A model generated the notes under the pieces. That model was not told the DNA's origin. It ran no database searches and saw nothing but the letters and a program-made list of their open reading frames with translations. Positions 1 to 9,425 of a stretch of DNA of 64,000 nt are shown in pieces. This DNA comes from Streptomyces sp. NBC_01707. Lineage in GTDB: Bacteria; Actinomycetota; Actinomycetes; Streptomycetales; Streptomycetaceae. The translations under genes were made by a program, and so were the position numbers. Each line of letters opens with the position of its first letter. Within the stretch, counting starts at the first letter, position 1. The stretch is from positions 9,486,001 to 9,550,000 of the forward strand of contig NZ_CP109190.1 of assembly GCF_041438805.1 (NCBI RefSeq), read 5' to 3'.

Positions 1-150
1 GGCCTCGCGCATCCGTTGCTCGACCCGCTTGCGGCCCGCCGCCACCCGTCGCGCTTGAGAGCAGCGTGCACCGCGAGGAGCCGTAGATCCCGACAGGCTC
101 GGCGTGGATCCGCCGGATCTGCACCGTACGCTCATCTAACTTCTGCGCGT
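1..150 (-). pseudogene. IS3-family transposase OrfB remnant, cut by window edge
   Basis: Reading the minus strand gives IS3 OrfB-like peptides in three successive frames: VQIRRIHAEPVGIYGSSR, then VHAALKRDGW, then VAAGRKRVEQRMREA. This is the stretch preceding the DDE core, where intact relatives read like IHAES-G-YGSPRVHAALKR and GRKRVERLMREA. At least two frameshifts make it non-functional, and it runs off the left edge. Family assignment is from remembered motif similarity. Nothing recognisable follows up to the nitroreductase stop at 415. Confidence 0.65.
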
Positions 151-414
151 ACTCTCGGCAGCCATGGCCAGAGGTCACCTCATTCGCCGTCTAATGCTCC
201 CCCCTTTGCTCCCCGACGAGGACAGCGATCTGAACGACCTGTCGCCGCTGCAGACCGTGCCCTACGCCGAACGCGCCCCCTCGGCGTCTTGCGCCTCGAA
301 CACAGCGGCCTGGCTGAGACCGGCACGATGGACACCGCTCCGGGGCGTCGATCGTGCCGGTCGGCGAGGAGGCACTGACGGAGAGTGGCCCGCCGGGCGG
401 CCATCACCCCTCGA

Positions 415-1005
415 TCAGACGGTACTGACCACTTGCTCGTACGCCAGACGGGGGGAGCGTGTGAACCACGCATTCTCGCCCGGCCTGCCGATGTTGACGA
501 CGGCGAGAACCGCGTGCTCGCCATCGCCGAAGAACTCCTTGTCGATGCCCTCGGCGTCGAAGCCGGTCATCGGGCCTGCGGCCAGGCCGGCGGCGCGGAC
601 GCCGATGATGAAGTAACCGACCTGGATGAGCGCGTTGAGTTTCGCGGACCGCTCACGGACCGCACGCTCGGCGAAGAGATCCTTGGCCTGTGGGAAGTGC
701 GGGAACTGGATGGGCAGTTCCTCGTGGAACTCATTGTCCGCGGCGAGGATGGCGACGAGCGGGGCGGCGGCGGTCTTTTTGCGGTTGGCCTCGGACATGT
801 GCTCGAGCAGGCGCTCGCGCGCCTCGGCGGAACGGACCAGAACGATACGCAGCGGCTGCTGGTTCATCGAGGTGGGGCCGTATTTGACCAGGTCGTAAAT
901 GGCCTCGATCTGGTCATCCGTCACTGGCTCGTCGGTGAAGGTGTTGGCGGTCCGTGCCTCCCGGAACAGAAGATCCTGGGCTGCGGGGTCGAGCACTGGA
1001 GACAT
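415..1005 (-). CDS. Nitroreductase family protein (RutE/HadB-like malonic semialdehyde reductase type)
   Basis: A 196-aa FMN-dependent nitroreductase-fold enzyme expected to reduce a small aldehyde or nitro substrate with NAD(P)H in the cytoplasm. The N-terminal LFREARTANTFTDEPV, the YGPTSMNQQPLR segment (FMN-binding NxQP type) and the GPMTGFDAEGIDKEFF segment match the RutE-like subgroup, and the length is the usual ~196 aa. The ATG at 1005 is preceded by GAGAGG at suitable spacing. The reading frame is open upstream for over 200 more codons that encode membrane helices, so a fused longer product cannot be excluded. It lies at the left end of the hydroxyquinol island, but no direct pathway role is evident. 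Confidence 0.85.
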   Translation of the reverse strand: MSPVLDPAAQDLLFREARTANTFTDEPVTDDQIEAIYDLVKYGPTSMNQQPLRIVLVRSAEARERLLEHMSEANRKKTAAAPLVAILAADNEFHEELPIQFPHFPQAKDLFAERAVRERSAKLNALIQVGYFIIGVRAAGLAAGPMTGFDAEGIDKEFFGDGEHAVLAVVNIGRPGENAWFTRSPRLAYEQVVSTV

Positions 1006-1512
1006 GGTGAACCTCTCAGGGGGAAGTGTCTGTGGCTTCTCGGTGACTCGGCGAACTGCAAAGCAGAGGAACTGGGCGCTGACACCCAGCAGGTAGACGG
1101 CGGTCGTAGTTGTCCCGACGAGCCCCCACAGCAGCGGCCCTGAACAACATCGTGCGAGTAACAGGCTGACCAGTGCGGCGAGAGCCGCCATGGGCAGATG
1201 GAAGGCGGCCCATGGCCGCGTGTTGGCGGCGGACCTGTCCGGTGCCATGGGGGCGCCGCTGTAGGCGAGGGCACTCAACGCGACGAAGGTGAGTGTCGCA
1301 CCGGTGAGGAACGCCAGGACTTCGGCCGCCCCGGGGGCACCCCGATCGGACGACGTCACCGCTGTGGCGGTCCACAGTGCCAGGGTGTATCCGTGCGGGG
1401 CCGCGCTCACGGCCACGGTGGCGCGGAGTTGGCCGCGGTATCGGTGTTCCGGGCCCGTGTGCGCACCGGGCCGGACCGTCATGGGCCGCTGTTGACTATC
1501 CGTCCGCGACAT
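1006..1512 (-). CDS. Small multi-pass membrane protein, frame open into the nitroreductase
   Basis: This reading frame encodes about 150 residues with three or four hydrophobic helices, including GAAEVLAFLTGATLTFVALS and AALAALVSLLLARCCSGPLL, after a short polar N-terminus. It resembles uncharacterised streptomycete membrane proteins that share the phrase HGYTLALWTA. No stop separates it from the nitroreductase at 1005, so either the original stop has been lost or the two are translated as one membrane-anchored protein. The start is uncertain (ATG at 1512 or 1482; no strong SD at either). Confidence 0.45.
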
Positions 1513-1739
1513 GGATGACGACCTGCCATGCCGGTGTTGCATCTCCCGCGCCACGTCCGCGGCGCGGGTCCGTGCGAGGGGAACGGCCCTGCCGGTCTCC
1601 GGGCTCAGCCGTCCGCTCGTGGTCAACTCGCTGATGGAGTCGAGTCTGTCGCGGGCAGGTTCGACGACGGAGAACACTACGGTTGTGGGGCGTGTTGCCG
1701 GGTCGCGCCGAGGTCGTTCGGTGCCGCGATGCTGACATG

Positions 1740-1906
1740 GACGTCACCTCGCCCGGCGAGGCGGCGAGCTGTACGGCGAACGAGAAGGCGATCCGTACCA
1801 TGCCGACGACATCGCCGGACCCTGGCTCAGGGCGCGGAGCGGCCTGGCGGATCAGCCGTTCAGGGCCTTTGTGTTGGTGTGCGCGTACTGCGCGCATGGT
1901 TCTCAT
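1740..1906 (-). pseudogene. 5' remnant of a zinc-less alcohol dehydrogenase / quinone oxidoreductase
   Basis: The minus strand from the ATG at 1897 reads MRAVRAHQHKGPERLIRQ followed by PRPEPGSGDVV. This is the characteristic N-terminus of MDR-family NADPH:quinone oxidoreductases (MRAVR-H-GGPE-L---E-P-P-PG-G-V). Similarity fades after about 45 residues and no Rossmann domain follows, so only the 5' end survives. The rest of the open frame towards 1496 is low-complexity Arg/Thr-rich translation with no recognisable domain. Confidence 0.5.
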
Positions 1907-2046
1907 GAGGCGGTCACTTCCTGATGAAGGACGGGTGCCGTGCCGGTGGCCACGCCGTCGCGACCAGCATCACCCGTACGGCCGGAGCCAGGCATCGCCC
2001 ATTCAAGGGATCCTTGCCGCCGTGCCCTGCCGGGTCGGGGCACCGC

Positions 2047-4923
2047 TCAGTCCGCCCTGTCGGCGATACCACCCCGTTCGATCGCCAGCCGGGTCAGTTC
2101 GACTCGTGTGTTGATACCGAGCTTGGTGAAGATGTGCTTCATGTGCGTGTTGACGGTGTGCACGGACACGTAGAGCCGGTCGGCGATGGCCCGGTTGGTG
2201 AGGCCTTCCACGACGAGCGGGATCAGTTTCCGCTCGGATCCGGTCAGGTTCCTCCACTCCGGGAGGCCGGTCGTGTGGTGACGTGGGGCGCTGGTGCGCA
2301 CGCCGAGCTGCCGAAGGCGCTGCCTGATCCGTTCGTGATCGCGCAGGGCTCCTGAGGCCGACGCCAGCTGACCCGCTTCTTCGAAGTACCGGATCGCTGG
2401 CGTCGTATCGGCCGATGTGGCCATGAGCTCGCCGAGGTCCTCGCAGGCCGCGGCCAGGACCAGCGGCCTGCCGGTATCCCGGTAACCGGTGATGGCGGAC
2501 GCCAGTGCACGGGGGTCGCTGTGGAGCAGGCCGTCCACGTGGGCGCGGACCGCACCGATGATCTGCTGGCTGTCGTCCTGCGCGGTCAGGCTGCGCAGTG
2601 CGCCGAATACTGCCTGCGCAACGGACGGGCCCTCGCCGCGCAGAGCGATGCGCACGATTCCGGGCCAGTGGGACGGCGGCAGTGCAAGCAGCCGCGTCGG
2701 CTCCTGCTCCCCGAAGCTGCCCGTGAGTGCCTCTGCCGCTGTGGCATGCCGGCCCTCCGCGTCCGCCAGGCAGGCCCGCGCGAGCGACACCCACAGGCCG
2801 TACCGTTGTGCGGTCGTGCCGGAACCGGCTTCGGCGGCGCGGAGATGGTCCCGGGCCTTGGCGAGGTCACCGCGTCTGATCTCCACCAGTGCCAGTATGG
2901 AGCGGGCCTGGGGATTCGGTTGAGTGAACTCGAGTTCGTCCGCCACCGTCAGACTGGCATCGGCCTCCACGGCCGCGTCGTCCAGCGCTCCTTGTTCGAG
3001 TAGTGCGCAGGCACGGGCTGCATGCCAATGGGGAAGTGACCAGCCAAGGCCCAGCGCCTCCGCTTCGCGCTGTCCCTCCCGCAGAATCCGCCCGGTGTCC
3101 GCGAGCCGGTCGGTGGCGGTCAGCACCGTGGCCAGCCACAGCGCCGGAATCCGCGGGGGGCGCAGGTAGAGCGCGGCGGACTCCGTGCCGGTGCGTCGGG
3201 TGGCCTCCTCGGCAAGTTCGAGGGCGCGGGCAAGGCGCCCGCGGTAGAAGAACGTCTGCGACTGGAAAACCTCGGCGCTGACGACGAGGGCCGGATCGCC
3301 GCTGCGGTAGGCGGCCTCGACCAGCCCGGTGTCGGTCTGCTCGGCAGCGGTGATGTCCCCGAGGTACACGTGGCCCGTCGCCTTGGTCTTCAGCAGCCGG
3401 ACGCGCAGGTAGGGCGGTAGCGCGGCGAGGTCCAGGGCCTGCTGGAGGTGGGTCATCGCGGCGTCGTCGTCGCCCGCGGCCTGATGAATCTCGGCGGCCA
3501 CCAGGCGCAGGCAAGCCTCCTGCAGCGGCTCAGGACCGTGCGACAGGGTGGCGGCGACCAGATCGAGCGCCTCGTGAACCCGGCGGGTTCGGCCGAGGTA
3601 CTCGGCTGCGTCGGTCAGCAGGGTGATTCGACGCCGGTCGTGCGGCGGCAGGAGGCCGGCGATCCGCTGAGCGAAGTCCGCAGCCGCGTCGGGGGCGGTC
3701 GACGACAGTTCCCGTACTGCGGTGTGCAGCGTGGTCACGGCCTCGTCGTCGACCGGGCCGCCCGACATGACGACGTGCCAGGCTATCTCCGCCGATCGTG
3801 CCCCGGTGCGGCGCAGACTGTCGGCCGCCTCCCGGTGCAGAGCGGTCCGTACGGCCAGAGGCAGGTTGTCGTGGACGGCCTGCCGAATGAGGTCGTGGCG
3901 GAAGGCGAGTCGAGGGCCGTCGGCCGAGAGCAGACCGGCGTTCAGGGCGGCCTCGACGCCCGACAGCAGGCTGCCGACCTGCCTGCCGAGCATTCGGGCG
4001 GCCGTGCCGAGGTCGAATTCGCGGCCGAGGACGGACCCGACCTGGAGCAGGCGCACGGCATCCTCCGGGAGCCGGTCCAGACGCGCGGCGACGCTCAGCC
4101 GAAAACCGACGGGGATGCCGTGCTGCCGAAGGTTCGCTACGCCCGCAGCCACTGTGATGGCATCCGTGTCGACGAATGCGCGCACCAGTTGAGTCGCCAG
4201 GAACGGATTGCCCGCGACGCCTCGCAGCAGTCCGGCCAGACCGGGTGACGGCCTCGCCCCGAGCAGATCGGCCGCGATGCGCTGCAGCTCCTGCTGCGGC
4301 AGGGGGCCGAGGGGCAACCATCGGGCTCCGAGGCGTTCGAGGTCCTCCCGCACCCTGGCCACGGTCGGCCGCTCGGTCTCCGACCGTACTGCCAGCACCC
4401 ACAGGATCCGCGAGGCGGCCAGTCGTCCGGGCAGGGTACGGAGCACGAAGAGCGTAGCCGGATCCGCCCACTGCGCGTCGTCCACGAGCACGGCCACCGG
4501 GGCGCGCTGGGCCCGGTTCTCCAGGGCATCCGTGATGTTGTCCAGCAGCCAGAGTCGCTGGTCGTCGGTGGCTGCGGCGGTTCGGTCGGAACCATCGGAG
4601 GACTGCAGGGCGGACTGCAGGGCGGCTCCTGCTGCGAACTGGTCGAGTTCGTCGGCCCGTACGGACACCACATCGAACCCGAACCGCCGCGCCATCTCGT
4701 CCATCTCCGCGAGCAGTCGGCTCTTGCCGACGCCGGGCGCGCCCTCCACCACGACGCAGGCGCCTCGTCCGCCATGCACCGTATCCAAGGCCTCGCGGAC
4801 AGCCACGATCTCGCGGCCTCGTCCCCGGAGGCGCAGCCGGGGCATGGCCTGGTTCTCGCGCCCCCGGGCCCGGCCGCCCGCGGGATCTGTGCCGCGCATG
4901 GGGCAAGCATGCCGCACGGTCAC
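2047..4923 (-). CDS. Large LuxR-family ATPase regulator (LAL type) 1
   Basis: A 958-aa STAND-type transcription regulator. Near residues 61-68 it has a Walker A motif (GAPGVGKS) and about 85 residues later a Walker B (AVLVDDAQWAD), followed by a long helical, TPR-like middle. It ends in a LuxR helix-turn-helix (LTGSERKLIPLVVEGLTNRA with SVHTVNTHMKHI). Such proteins usually act as ATP- and ligand-controlled activators. I chose the GTG at 4923 because GAGGG precedes it; ATGs at 4899 and 4845 are alternatives and the conserved domain starts only after 4845. It is divergent from the hydroxylase at 5057, with a 12-bp palindrome between them, so control of that gene is likely (inference). Confidence 0.88.
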   Translation of the reverse strand: MTVRHACPMRGTDPAGGRARGRENQAMPRLRLRGRGREIVAVREALDTVHGGRGACVVVEGAPGVGKSRLLAEMDEMARRFGFDVVSVRADELDQFAAGAALQSALQSSDGSDRTAAATDDQRLWLLDNITDALENRAQRAPVAVLVDDAQWADPATLFVLRTLPGRLAASRILWVLAVRSETERPTVARVREDLERLGARWLPLGPLPQQELQRIAADLLGARPSPGLAGLLRGVAGNPFLATQLVRAFVDTDAITVAAGVANLRQHGIPVGFRLSVAARLDRLPEDAVRLLQVGSVLGREFDLGTAARMLGRQVGSLLSGVEAALNAGLLSADGPRLAFRHDLIRQAVHDNLPLAVRTALHREAADSLRRTGARSAEIAWHVVMSGGPVDDEAVTTLHTAVRELSSTAPDAAADFAQRIAGLLPPHDRRRITLLTDAAEYLGRTRRVHEALDLVAATLSHGPEPLQEACLRLVAAEIHQAAGDDDAAMTHLQQALDLAALPPYLRVRLLKTKATGHVYLGDITAAEQTDTGLVEAAYRSGDPALVVSAEVFQSQTFFYRGRLARALELAEEATRRTGTESAALYLRPPRIPALWLATVLTATDRLADTGRILREGQREAEALGLGWSLPHWHAARACALLEQGALDDAAVEADASLTVADELEFTQPNPQARSILALVEIRRGDLAKARDHLRAAEAGSGTTAQRYGLWVSLARACLADAEGRHATAAEALTGSFGEQEPTRLLALPPSHWPGIVRIALRGEGPSVAQAVFGALRSLTAQDDSQQIIGAVRAHVDGLLHSDPRALASAITGYRDTGRPLVLAAACEDLGELMATSADTTPAIRYFEEAGQLASASGALRDHERIRQRLRQLGVRTSAPRHHTTGLPEWRNLTGSERKLIPLVVEGLTNRAIADRLYVSVHTVNTHMKHIFTKLGINTRVELTRLAIERGGIADRAD

Positions 4924-4960
4924 ACCGCCCTCAACGTCGGTTCCCCCGCGATCGGTGCTT

Positions 4961-4972
4961 TCACCCGGGTGA
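4961..4972. promoter_or_regulatory. Palindrome in divergent promoter (TCACCCGGGTGA)
   Basis: A perfect 12-bp palindrome lies in the 133-bp gap between the divergent regulator (start 4923) and hydroxylase (start 5057). Its position suggests an operator for one or both promoters. No match to a known operator is claimed. Confidence 0.4.
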
Positions 4973-5056
4973 TTGTCGGATCCGCGCCGATCTCTCACCC
5001 TGCCGCGACGCATGCTCCGAGCTGTCCAGATCTCTGGACCCGGAGAGGAGCACGAC

Positions 5057-6574
5057 GTGCGTACAGGCAAGGAATACCTGGCGGCGCTGAACGACGGCCG
5101 CAAGATGTGGGTGGGTGACGAGCTCGTCGAGAACGTGGCCACGCACCCCAAGACCCGGGCGTATGCCCGCAGGCTCGCGGACTTCTACGACCTGCACCAC
5201 CGCCCGGACCTCGAGGACGTCATGACGTTCGTGGACGAAGAGGGCGTCAGGCGGTCCATGACGTGGTTCCAGCACCGCACAAAGGAGGACCTGAAGCGCA
5301 AGCGCCGCTACATGGAGACGGTGCTACGGGAACTCGGCGGCGGGGCGACCCCCCGCACACCGGATGTCAACAACTACGTCCTGCTGACCTACGTCGACGA
5401 CCCGGAGCCCTGGAGCAGCCAGTCCGTGGGCGCCGACGGGAGGGACCTGACCGAGGGGATCATCGACTTCTGGAACGTGGTGCGGGAGGGCGACCTCAAC
5501 ACGACGCCGGCGTTCGTCGACCCGCAGACGGACCGCTCACGCGAGTCCGCGCAGGCCGATTCCCCGGCTCTGCAAGTGGTGAGCACCTCGGACGAGGGCA
5601 TCACCGTGCGGGGCGTGAAGGCGATCGGTACCGGCGCGGCCTTCGGGGACTGGATCCACATCGGCGTCTTCTACCGCCCCGGCATTCTGCCGGAACAGAT
5701 CATCTTCGGGGCGGTGAAGCCCAACACCCCCGGGGTCACCATCATCTGCCGGGAGAGCAACGTCCGGGACGGCGAGGACGTCGAGCACCCGCTCGCCTCC
5801 CAGGGTGACGAGCTGGACAGCGTCATCGTGTTCGAGGACGTGTTCATCCCCTGGAACCGGGTGTTCCACATCGGTAACCCCCAGCACGCGTCGTTGTACC
5901 CGCAGCGTGTCTTCGACTGGCTGCATTACCAGGCTCTGGTCCGGCAGATGGTGCGCGCCGAGCTGATGCTCGGTCTGATCCTGCTGATCACCGAGCACAT
6001 CGGCACCTACAAGCTGCCGCCGGTCCAGACCCGGATCGCGCGGTTCGCCGGCTTCCACCAGACACTCAAGGCGCATGTGATCGCTTCGGAGGACGAGGGG
6101 TTCACCACGCCCGGCGGCCTCTACAAGCCGAACGTCCTGATGTTCGACTTCGGGCGGGCCTATTACCTCGAGAACATCGCCGGCATGGTGAACGAGGTCA
6201 TCGACCTGGCCGGTCGTGCCTCGCTCATCTTCCCGACCGAGGGGCAGTGGAAGCGGCCCGAACTGCGGCCCTGGCTCGAGGCGTTGCAGACGGGACCGGT
6301 CGGGAGGCCGCACGACCGGCTGAAGATCAGTCGCGTGATCCGCGACCTGTTCCTGTCCGACTGGGGCAACCGCATCAGCACCTTCGAGAACTTCAACGGC
6401 ACGCCCCTGCTGGCCATCCGCACCCTCACCATGAAGCGCGCCGAGCTGTCCCCGAGCGGCAGCATGGCAGACCTCGCGCGCAAGGTCTGCGGCATCGAGA
6501 GCCTGGACGACGAGCAGCAGGACACCGCGTACACGGCTCAGGCGGACTACGCCCGACGTCAGGACGCCTCGTAG
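5057..6574 (+). CDS. FADH2-dependent phenol monooxygenase, HpaB / nitrophenol-chlorophenol hydroxylase family
   Basis: A 505-aa oxygenase component of a two-component flavin monooxygenase that hydroxylates a phenolic ring using FADH2 supplied by a separate reductase. The opening RTGKEYLAALNDGR, the central GTGAAFGDWIHIGVF, LASQGDELDS and VFIPWNRVFHIGNP segments are hallmarks of the HpaB/TftD/NphA1 family, and ~500 aa is the family length. The GTG at 5057 follows GGAGAGGAG with 6-nt spacing; the open frame extends further upstream without an SD. With the reductase (8943), hydroxyquinol dioxygenase (12623) and maleylacetate reductase (13564) in the same island, the product is most likely hydroxyquinol. 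The substrate (4-nitrophenol, a chlorophenol or resorcinol) cannot be decided from sequence. Confidence 0.88.
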   Translation: MRTGKEYLAALNDGRKMWVGDELVENVATHPKTRAYARRLADFYDLHHRPDLEDVMTFVDEEGVRRSMTWFQHRTKEDLKRKRRYMETVLRELGGGATPRTPDVNNYVLLTYVDDPEPWSSQSVGADGRDLTEGIIDFWNVVREGDLNTTPAFVDPQTDRSRESAQADSPALQVVSTSDEGITVRGVKAIGTGAAFGDWIHIGVFYRPGILPEQIIFGAVKPNTPGVTIICRESNVRDGEDVEHPLASQGDELDSVIVFEDVFIPWNRVFHIGNPQHASLYPQRVFDWLHYQALVRQMVRAELMLGLILLITEHIGTYKLPPVQTRIARFAGFHQTLKAHVIASEDEGFTTPGGLYKPNVLMFDFGRAYYLENIAGMVNEVIDLAGRASLIFPTEGQWKRPELRPWLEALQTGPVGRPHDRLKISRVIRDLFLSDWGNRISTFENFNGTPLLAIRTLTMKRAELSPSGSMADLARKVCGIESLDDEQQDTAYTAQADYARRQDAS

Positions 6575-6580
6575 CAGGAT

Positions 6581-6623
6581 GCAAGGGCCCGGGTCAGAGG
6601 ACGCCGCACTCCCGGGCCCTTGC
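6581..6623. terminator. Bidirectional hairpin terminator between convergent genes
   Basis: A perfect 13-bp stem (GCAAGGGCCCGGG, 6581-6593; complement at 6611-6623) with a 17-nt loop starts 7 nt after the hydroxylase stop. Its right arm lies inside the last codons of the convergent regulator (stop 6594-6596), so one hairpin serves both transcripts. There is no U-tract, as is common in streptomycetes. Confidence 0.75.
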
Positions 6624-8801
6624 GACTGCTCCGCTCCTGTTGTGCGCGTCGAGTTTGCGGAAGATCGCCCGTACCTGTGTCTTGACAGTGTTGTGGGACA
6701 CATAGAGCTCGGCGGCGATCTCACGCAGGGTCAGTGGGCCGCACAGGGCTCGGAGTACTCGGCGCTCGCCCAGCGACAGGTCCTGGGGGCCGGGAACGGC
6801 CGTGCCCTCGCCGACTCGTTCGAGCAGATCCGTCAGTACCCCTGGCGACTCGCACCGGGCCGCTGCCCGCTCGGCTGCTTCGCGGGCCTCCCGTGCCGCG
6901 TCCGCGTTGTGCCGCGCACTCTCCAGTCGAGCCCGCGTGAAGTGGCACAGGGCGCGAAGGTGGGGTTCGCCTCCGGTCCGGGGCGAGCCCGCCAGCGCCG
7001 CTTCCGCGCCGGCCAGAACCCGTTCAGCCTCCTCGACCTGTCCCTCTTCGAGGAGTAGGCCGGCCCGGCTGATGTAGACGGACAGGGCGACGAAGTGCCG
7101 GTCCAGACCGGCCGTCGCGACTGCCTGGAGGGCCTCGTCGCTCAGGATCCGCGCCTGATCGTGCCGTCCGGCCAGCAGCGCGCACACCGCCCGCAGACCC
7201 AGCGCGCGGACGAGCGCCAGACTGTGCCCGGCGGCATACGCGTCACGGGTCGCCTCGCCGAGCAGCGCCTCCGCCTCCTTGTACCGGCGGGTCCACAACA
7301 GTGCGGTACCGCGGGCCGTACAGGCCAGGGCACGCCAGGAAGTCAACGGAATGGTGCCCGCGAGGGCGGATTCGCCGAGACGGTCGGCAGTCAGGAGCTC
7401 GCCCATCAGGCAGCAGGCCACGGCTTGAGCGACCGCAGCCGCATCGGACACCGTGCTGCCTTCGCCGACCGTCTCCGGTCCCGTGTCTCTGAGCTGGGCC
7501 ACACCCAGCCAGCGCCGGGCCGTTTCCGGGGCGCCACCCGAGAGAGCCGCCATCGCCGCCACGACGCACAGTCTTGCGTCGGCGGCGACCGTGCGGGGCG
7601 GCAAGTGGCCCAGCCAGTGCGAGATCTCGGCACTACGGCCCGCCGAGATCGCCTTCTCCCAGCCGTCGAGAATCGACGCGACGGCTGCGGACTCATCGCC
7701 GCCCAGCACCCAGTGCCGTACGGCCGCAGTCGTCTCCCCTTGCCGGGAGTACCACTGAGCCGCCGTCCGGTGCAAGGACACGAGAGCGTCTGTCCCTTCG
7801 GACACCAAGGCGTCGGACAGCAGGGGAGACAGCGCTCGGTGATGCCGGTACGCCGACGGATCGGCGGCGACGGGCACCAGCAGTTGCACGGTCCGCGCGA
7901 GCTCGCGTAGCAGCACGCCTGCCCGGTCCCCGGCGAGGGCCTGGCACGGCCCGGCACTCAGCTCGTCGAGGACACTGGTACGCAGCAGGAACTCGCGCTG
8001 TTCGGTGGTGAGCCGGTGGAGCACCTCGGTGGCCAGATACTCGGCGACCCCTTGTCTGCCGCGGGCCAAGCTCCCTTCCATGTCGGCCCCGCTCGCCGAG
8101 CGGGCGAGTGCGCGCCCCATGATGCACAGACCCGCCGCCCATCCCTCGGTGGCCCCGTACAGCGCGCTCGACGTGTCCGCGGTCGGAGGGGACCCGAGCA
8201 GATCGGTGAGCACTGCCTGTGCTTCCTCAAGGGTGAAGGCCAGGTCGTGCCGGTCGAGTTCGGCGACCAGACCCCGGGCGCGCAGGGCTGGAAGCGGCCT
8301 TCCGGGCATGTGCCGGGTTGACAGGACGATGCGGAAAGCCTGGGGAAGCCTTGTCAGGAAGTCCATCAGGCTGCGGACCGCATCGACATCCGTGACGGTT
8401 TCCAGTCCGTCGAGGATCAGCGTGAGCGGTCCCTCTCCGCCCAGTCCGGTCAAAAGGCTTGGCAGAATCTCCTCGCGCCATGCGTCGAGCGTCCACTCGT
8501 CGCCCTCGATGCGTGCGGGCAACTCCGGTCGTACGTGGCGCAACGCCCGCAGGATGACGGCCCAGAGCCGGCCCGGGGCGTTGTCGTACGCGTCCAGGCT
8601 GAGCCAGGCGCACTCTCCGCGAGCCGCCAGGCCTCGCGACCACTCGGCCAGGAGCACCGTTTTTCCGGCACCGGCCGGCGCGGAGACCACCACCACGGGC
8701 TCGGACGCCGCGTCAAGCCGGCGCAGCAGACGCAGGCGTGTCAGGAGATGCGGGGGCTGGGCCGGAGGGTGCAACTTGAAGGTCGGCACGGAGTTGGTCA
8801 C
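6594..8801 (-). CDS. MalT-type LuxR-family ATPase regulator 2
   Basis: A 735-aa MalT-like regulator. An N-terminal STAND ATPase has Walker A SAPAGAGKT near residues 40-48 and Walker B LTLILDGLETV. A helical repeat region follows, and a C-terminal LuxR HTH (LSLGERRVLRALCGPLTLRE with SHNTVKTQVRAIFRKLDAHN). It starts at a GTG at 8801 with GGAAGG upstream. It is last in a minus-strand series running from the maleylacetate reductase through the dioxygenase, regulator 3 and the flavin reductase (141-bp gap to the reductase), so it may be co-transcribed with the pathway it controls. The ligand is unknown. Confidence 0.88.
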   Translation of the reverse strand: MTNSVPTFKLHPPAQPPHLLTRLRLLRRLDAASEPVVVVSAPAGAGKTVLLAEWSRGLAARGECAWLSLDAYDNAPGRLWAVILRALRHVRPELPARIEGDEWTLDAWREEILPSLLTGLGGEGPLTLILDGLETVTDVDAVRSLMDFLTRLPQAFRIVLSTRHMPGRPLPALRARGLVAELDRHDLAFTLEEAQAVLTDLLGSPPTADTSSALYGATEGWAAGLCIMGRALARSASGADMEGSLARGRQGVAEYLATEVLHRLTTEQREFLLRTSVLDELSAGPCQALAGDRAGVLLRELARTVQLLVPVAADPSAYRHHRALSPLLSDALVSEGTDALVSLHRTAAQWYSRQGETTAAVRHWVLGGDESAAVASILDGWEKAISAGRSAEISHWLGHLPPRTVAADARLCVVAAMAALSGGAPETARRWLGVAQLRDTGPETVGEGSTVSDAAAVAQAVACCLMGELLTADRLGESALAGTIPLTSWRALACTARGTALLWTRRYKEAEALLGEATRDAYAAGHSLALVRALGLRAVCALLAGRHDQARILSDEALQAVATAGLDRHFVALSVYISRAGLLLEEGQVEEAERVLAGAEAALAGSPRTGGEPHLRALCHFTRARLESARHNADAAREAREAAERAAARCESPGVLTDLLERVGEGTAVPGPQDLSLGERRVLRALCGPLTLREIAAELYVSHNTVKTQVRAIFRKLDAHNRSGAVARARECGVL

Positions 8802-8942
8802 GGCACCTTCCGTGGAGTCGTCGGGACGAGCGGAGCCCCCGATGGCCAGGGCTCGCCTCGCAAGAGCCGGAGCCGGACATCGGGGGAGTAGTGGGCCGGT
8901 CAGGTTCGCGCAGCGGTTTTCTCCGGACCGCTGCCACCAGGA

Positions 8943-9425
8943 CTAGGGCCTGAGCGAGCCGAAACCTCCCGCGAAGTAGAGCAGCGGTCGGACGTCCCCG
9001 CTGTGTGCGCAATAGCGGACATCACCCACGAAGATGGTGTGATCGCCGCCAGGGAGCGCCTCGGCGACGTCGCACACGACGGCCGCTATAGCGTCCTTCA
9101 ACACCGGCACACCGTGGTCGTCGCAGATCTCGACGCCCGCGAACTTGTCCGGTTTGGAAACGGCGAAGTTCCGCGCCAGGGGCTCGCTGTCCTCGCCGAG
9201 GATATTGACGGCGAAGCGACCGTGCTCCGCGATCGCGGTCCGCGTGTACAGGTGGTTGCCGATACACACGAGCAGCTGGAGCGGATCCAGAGACAGGGCG
9301 GACACGGCGCTCGCCGTCATGCCGATTGGCGTGCCTCCGGAGCGGGTGGTGATCACGCTGACACCCGTGGCGAGCCGGCTCATCGCGGCTCGGAAATCGA
9401 CTGTCATATCAACGGTTCCAATCAT
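8943..9425 (-). CDS. Flavin reductase component of a two-component monooxygenase
   Basis: A 160-aa flavin-reductase-like protein (HpaC/TftC-type fold). Conserved segments are MSRLATGVSVITT, GMTASAVSALSLDPLQLLVCI, FAVNILGEDSEPLA and a C-terminal PLLYFAGGFGSL. It should reduce FAD with NAD(P)H and pass FADH2 to the HpaB-type oxygenase at 5057. The ATG at 9425 is used because GGAGGT sits just upstream, inside a short palindrome; the longer frame upstream lacks conservation. It lies between two giant regulators on the minus strand, downstream of the dioxygenase genes. Confidence 0.88.
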   Translation of the reverse strand: MIGTVDMTVDFRAAMSRLATGVSVITTRSGGTPIGMTASAVSALSLDPLQLLVCIGNHLYTRTAIAEHGRFAVNILGEDSEPLARNFAVSKPDKFAGVEICDDHGVPVLKDAIAAVVCDVAEALPGGDHTIFVGDVRYCAHSGDVRPLLYFAGGFGSLRP

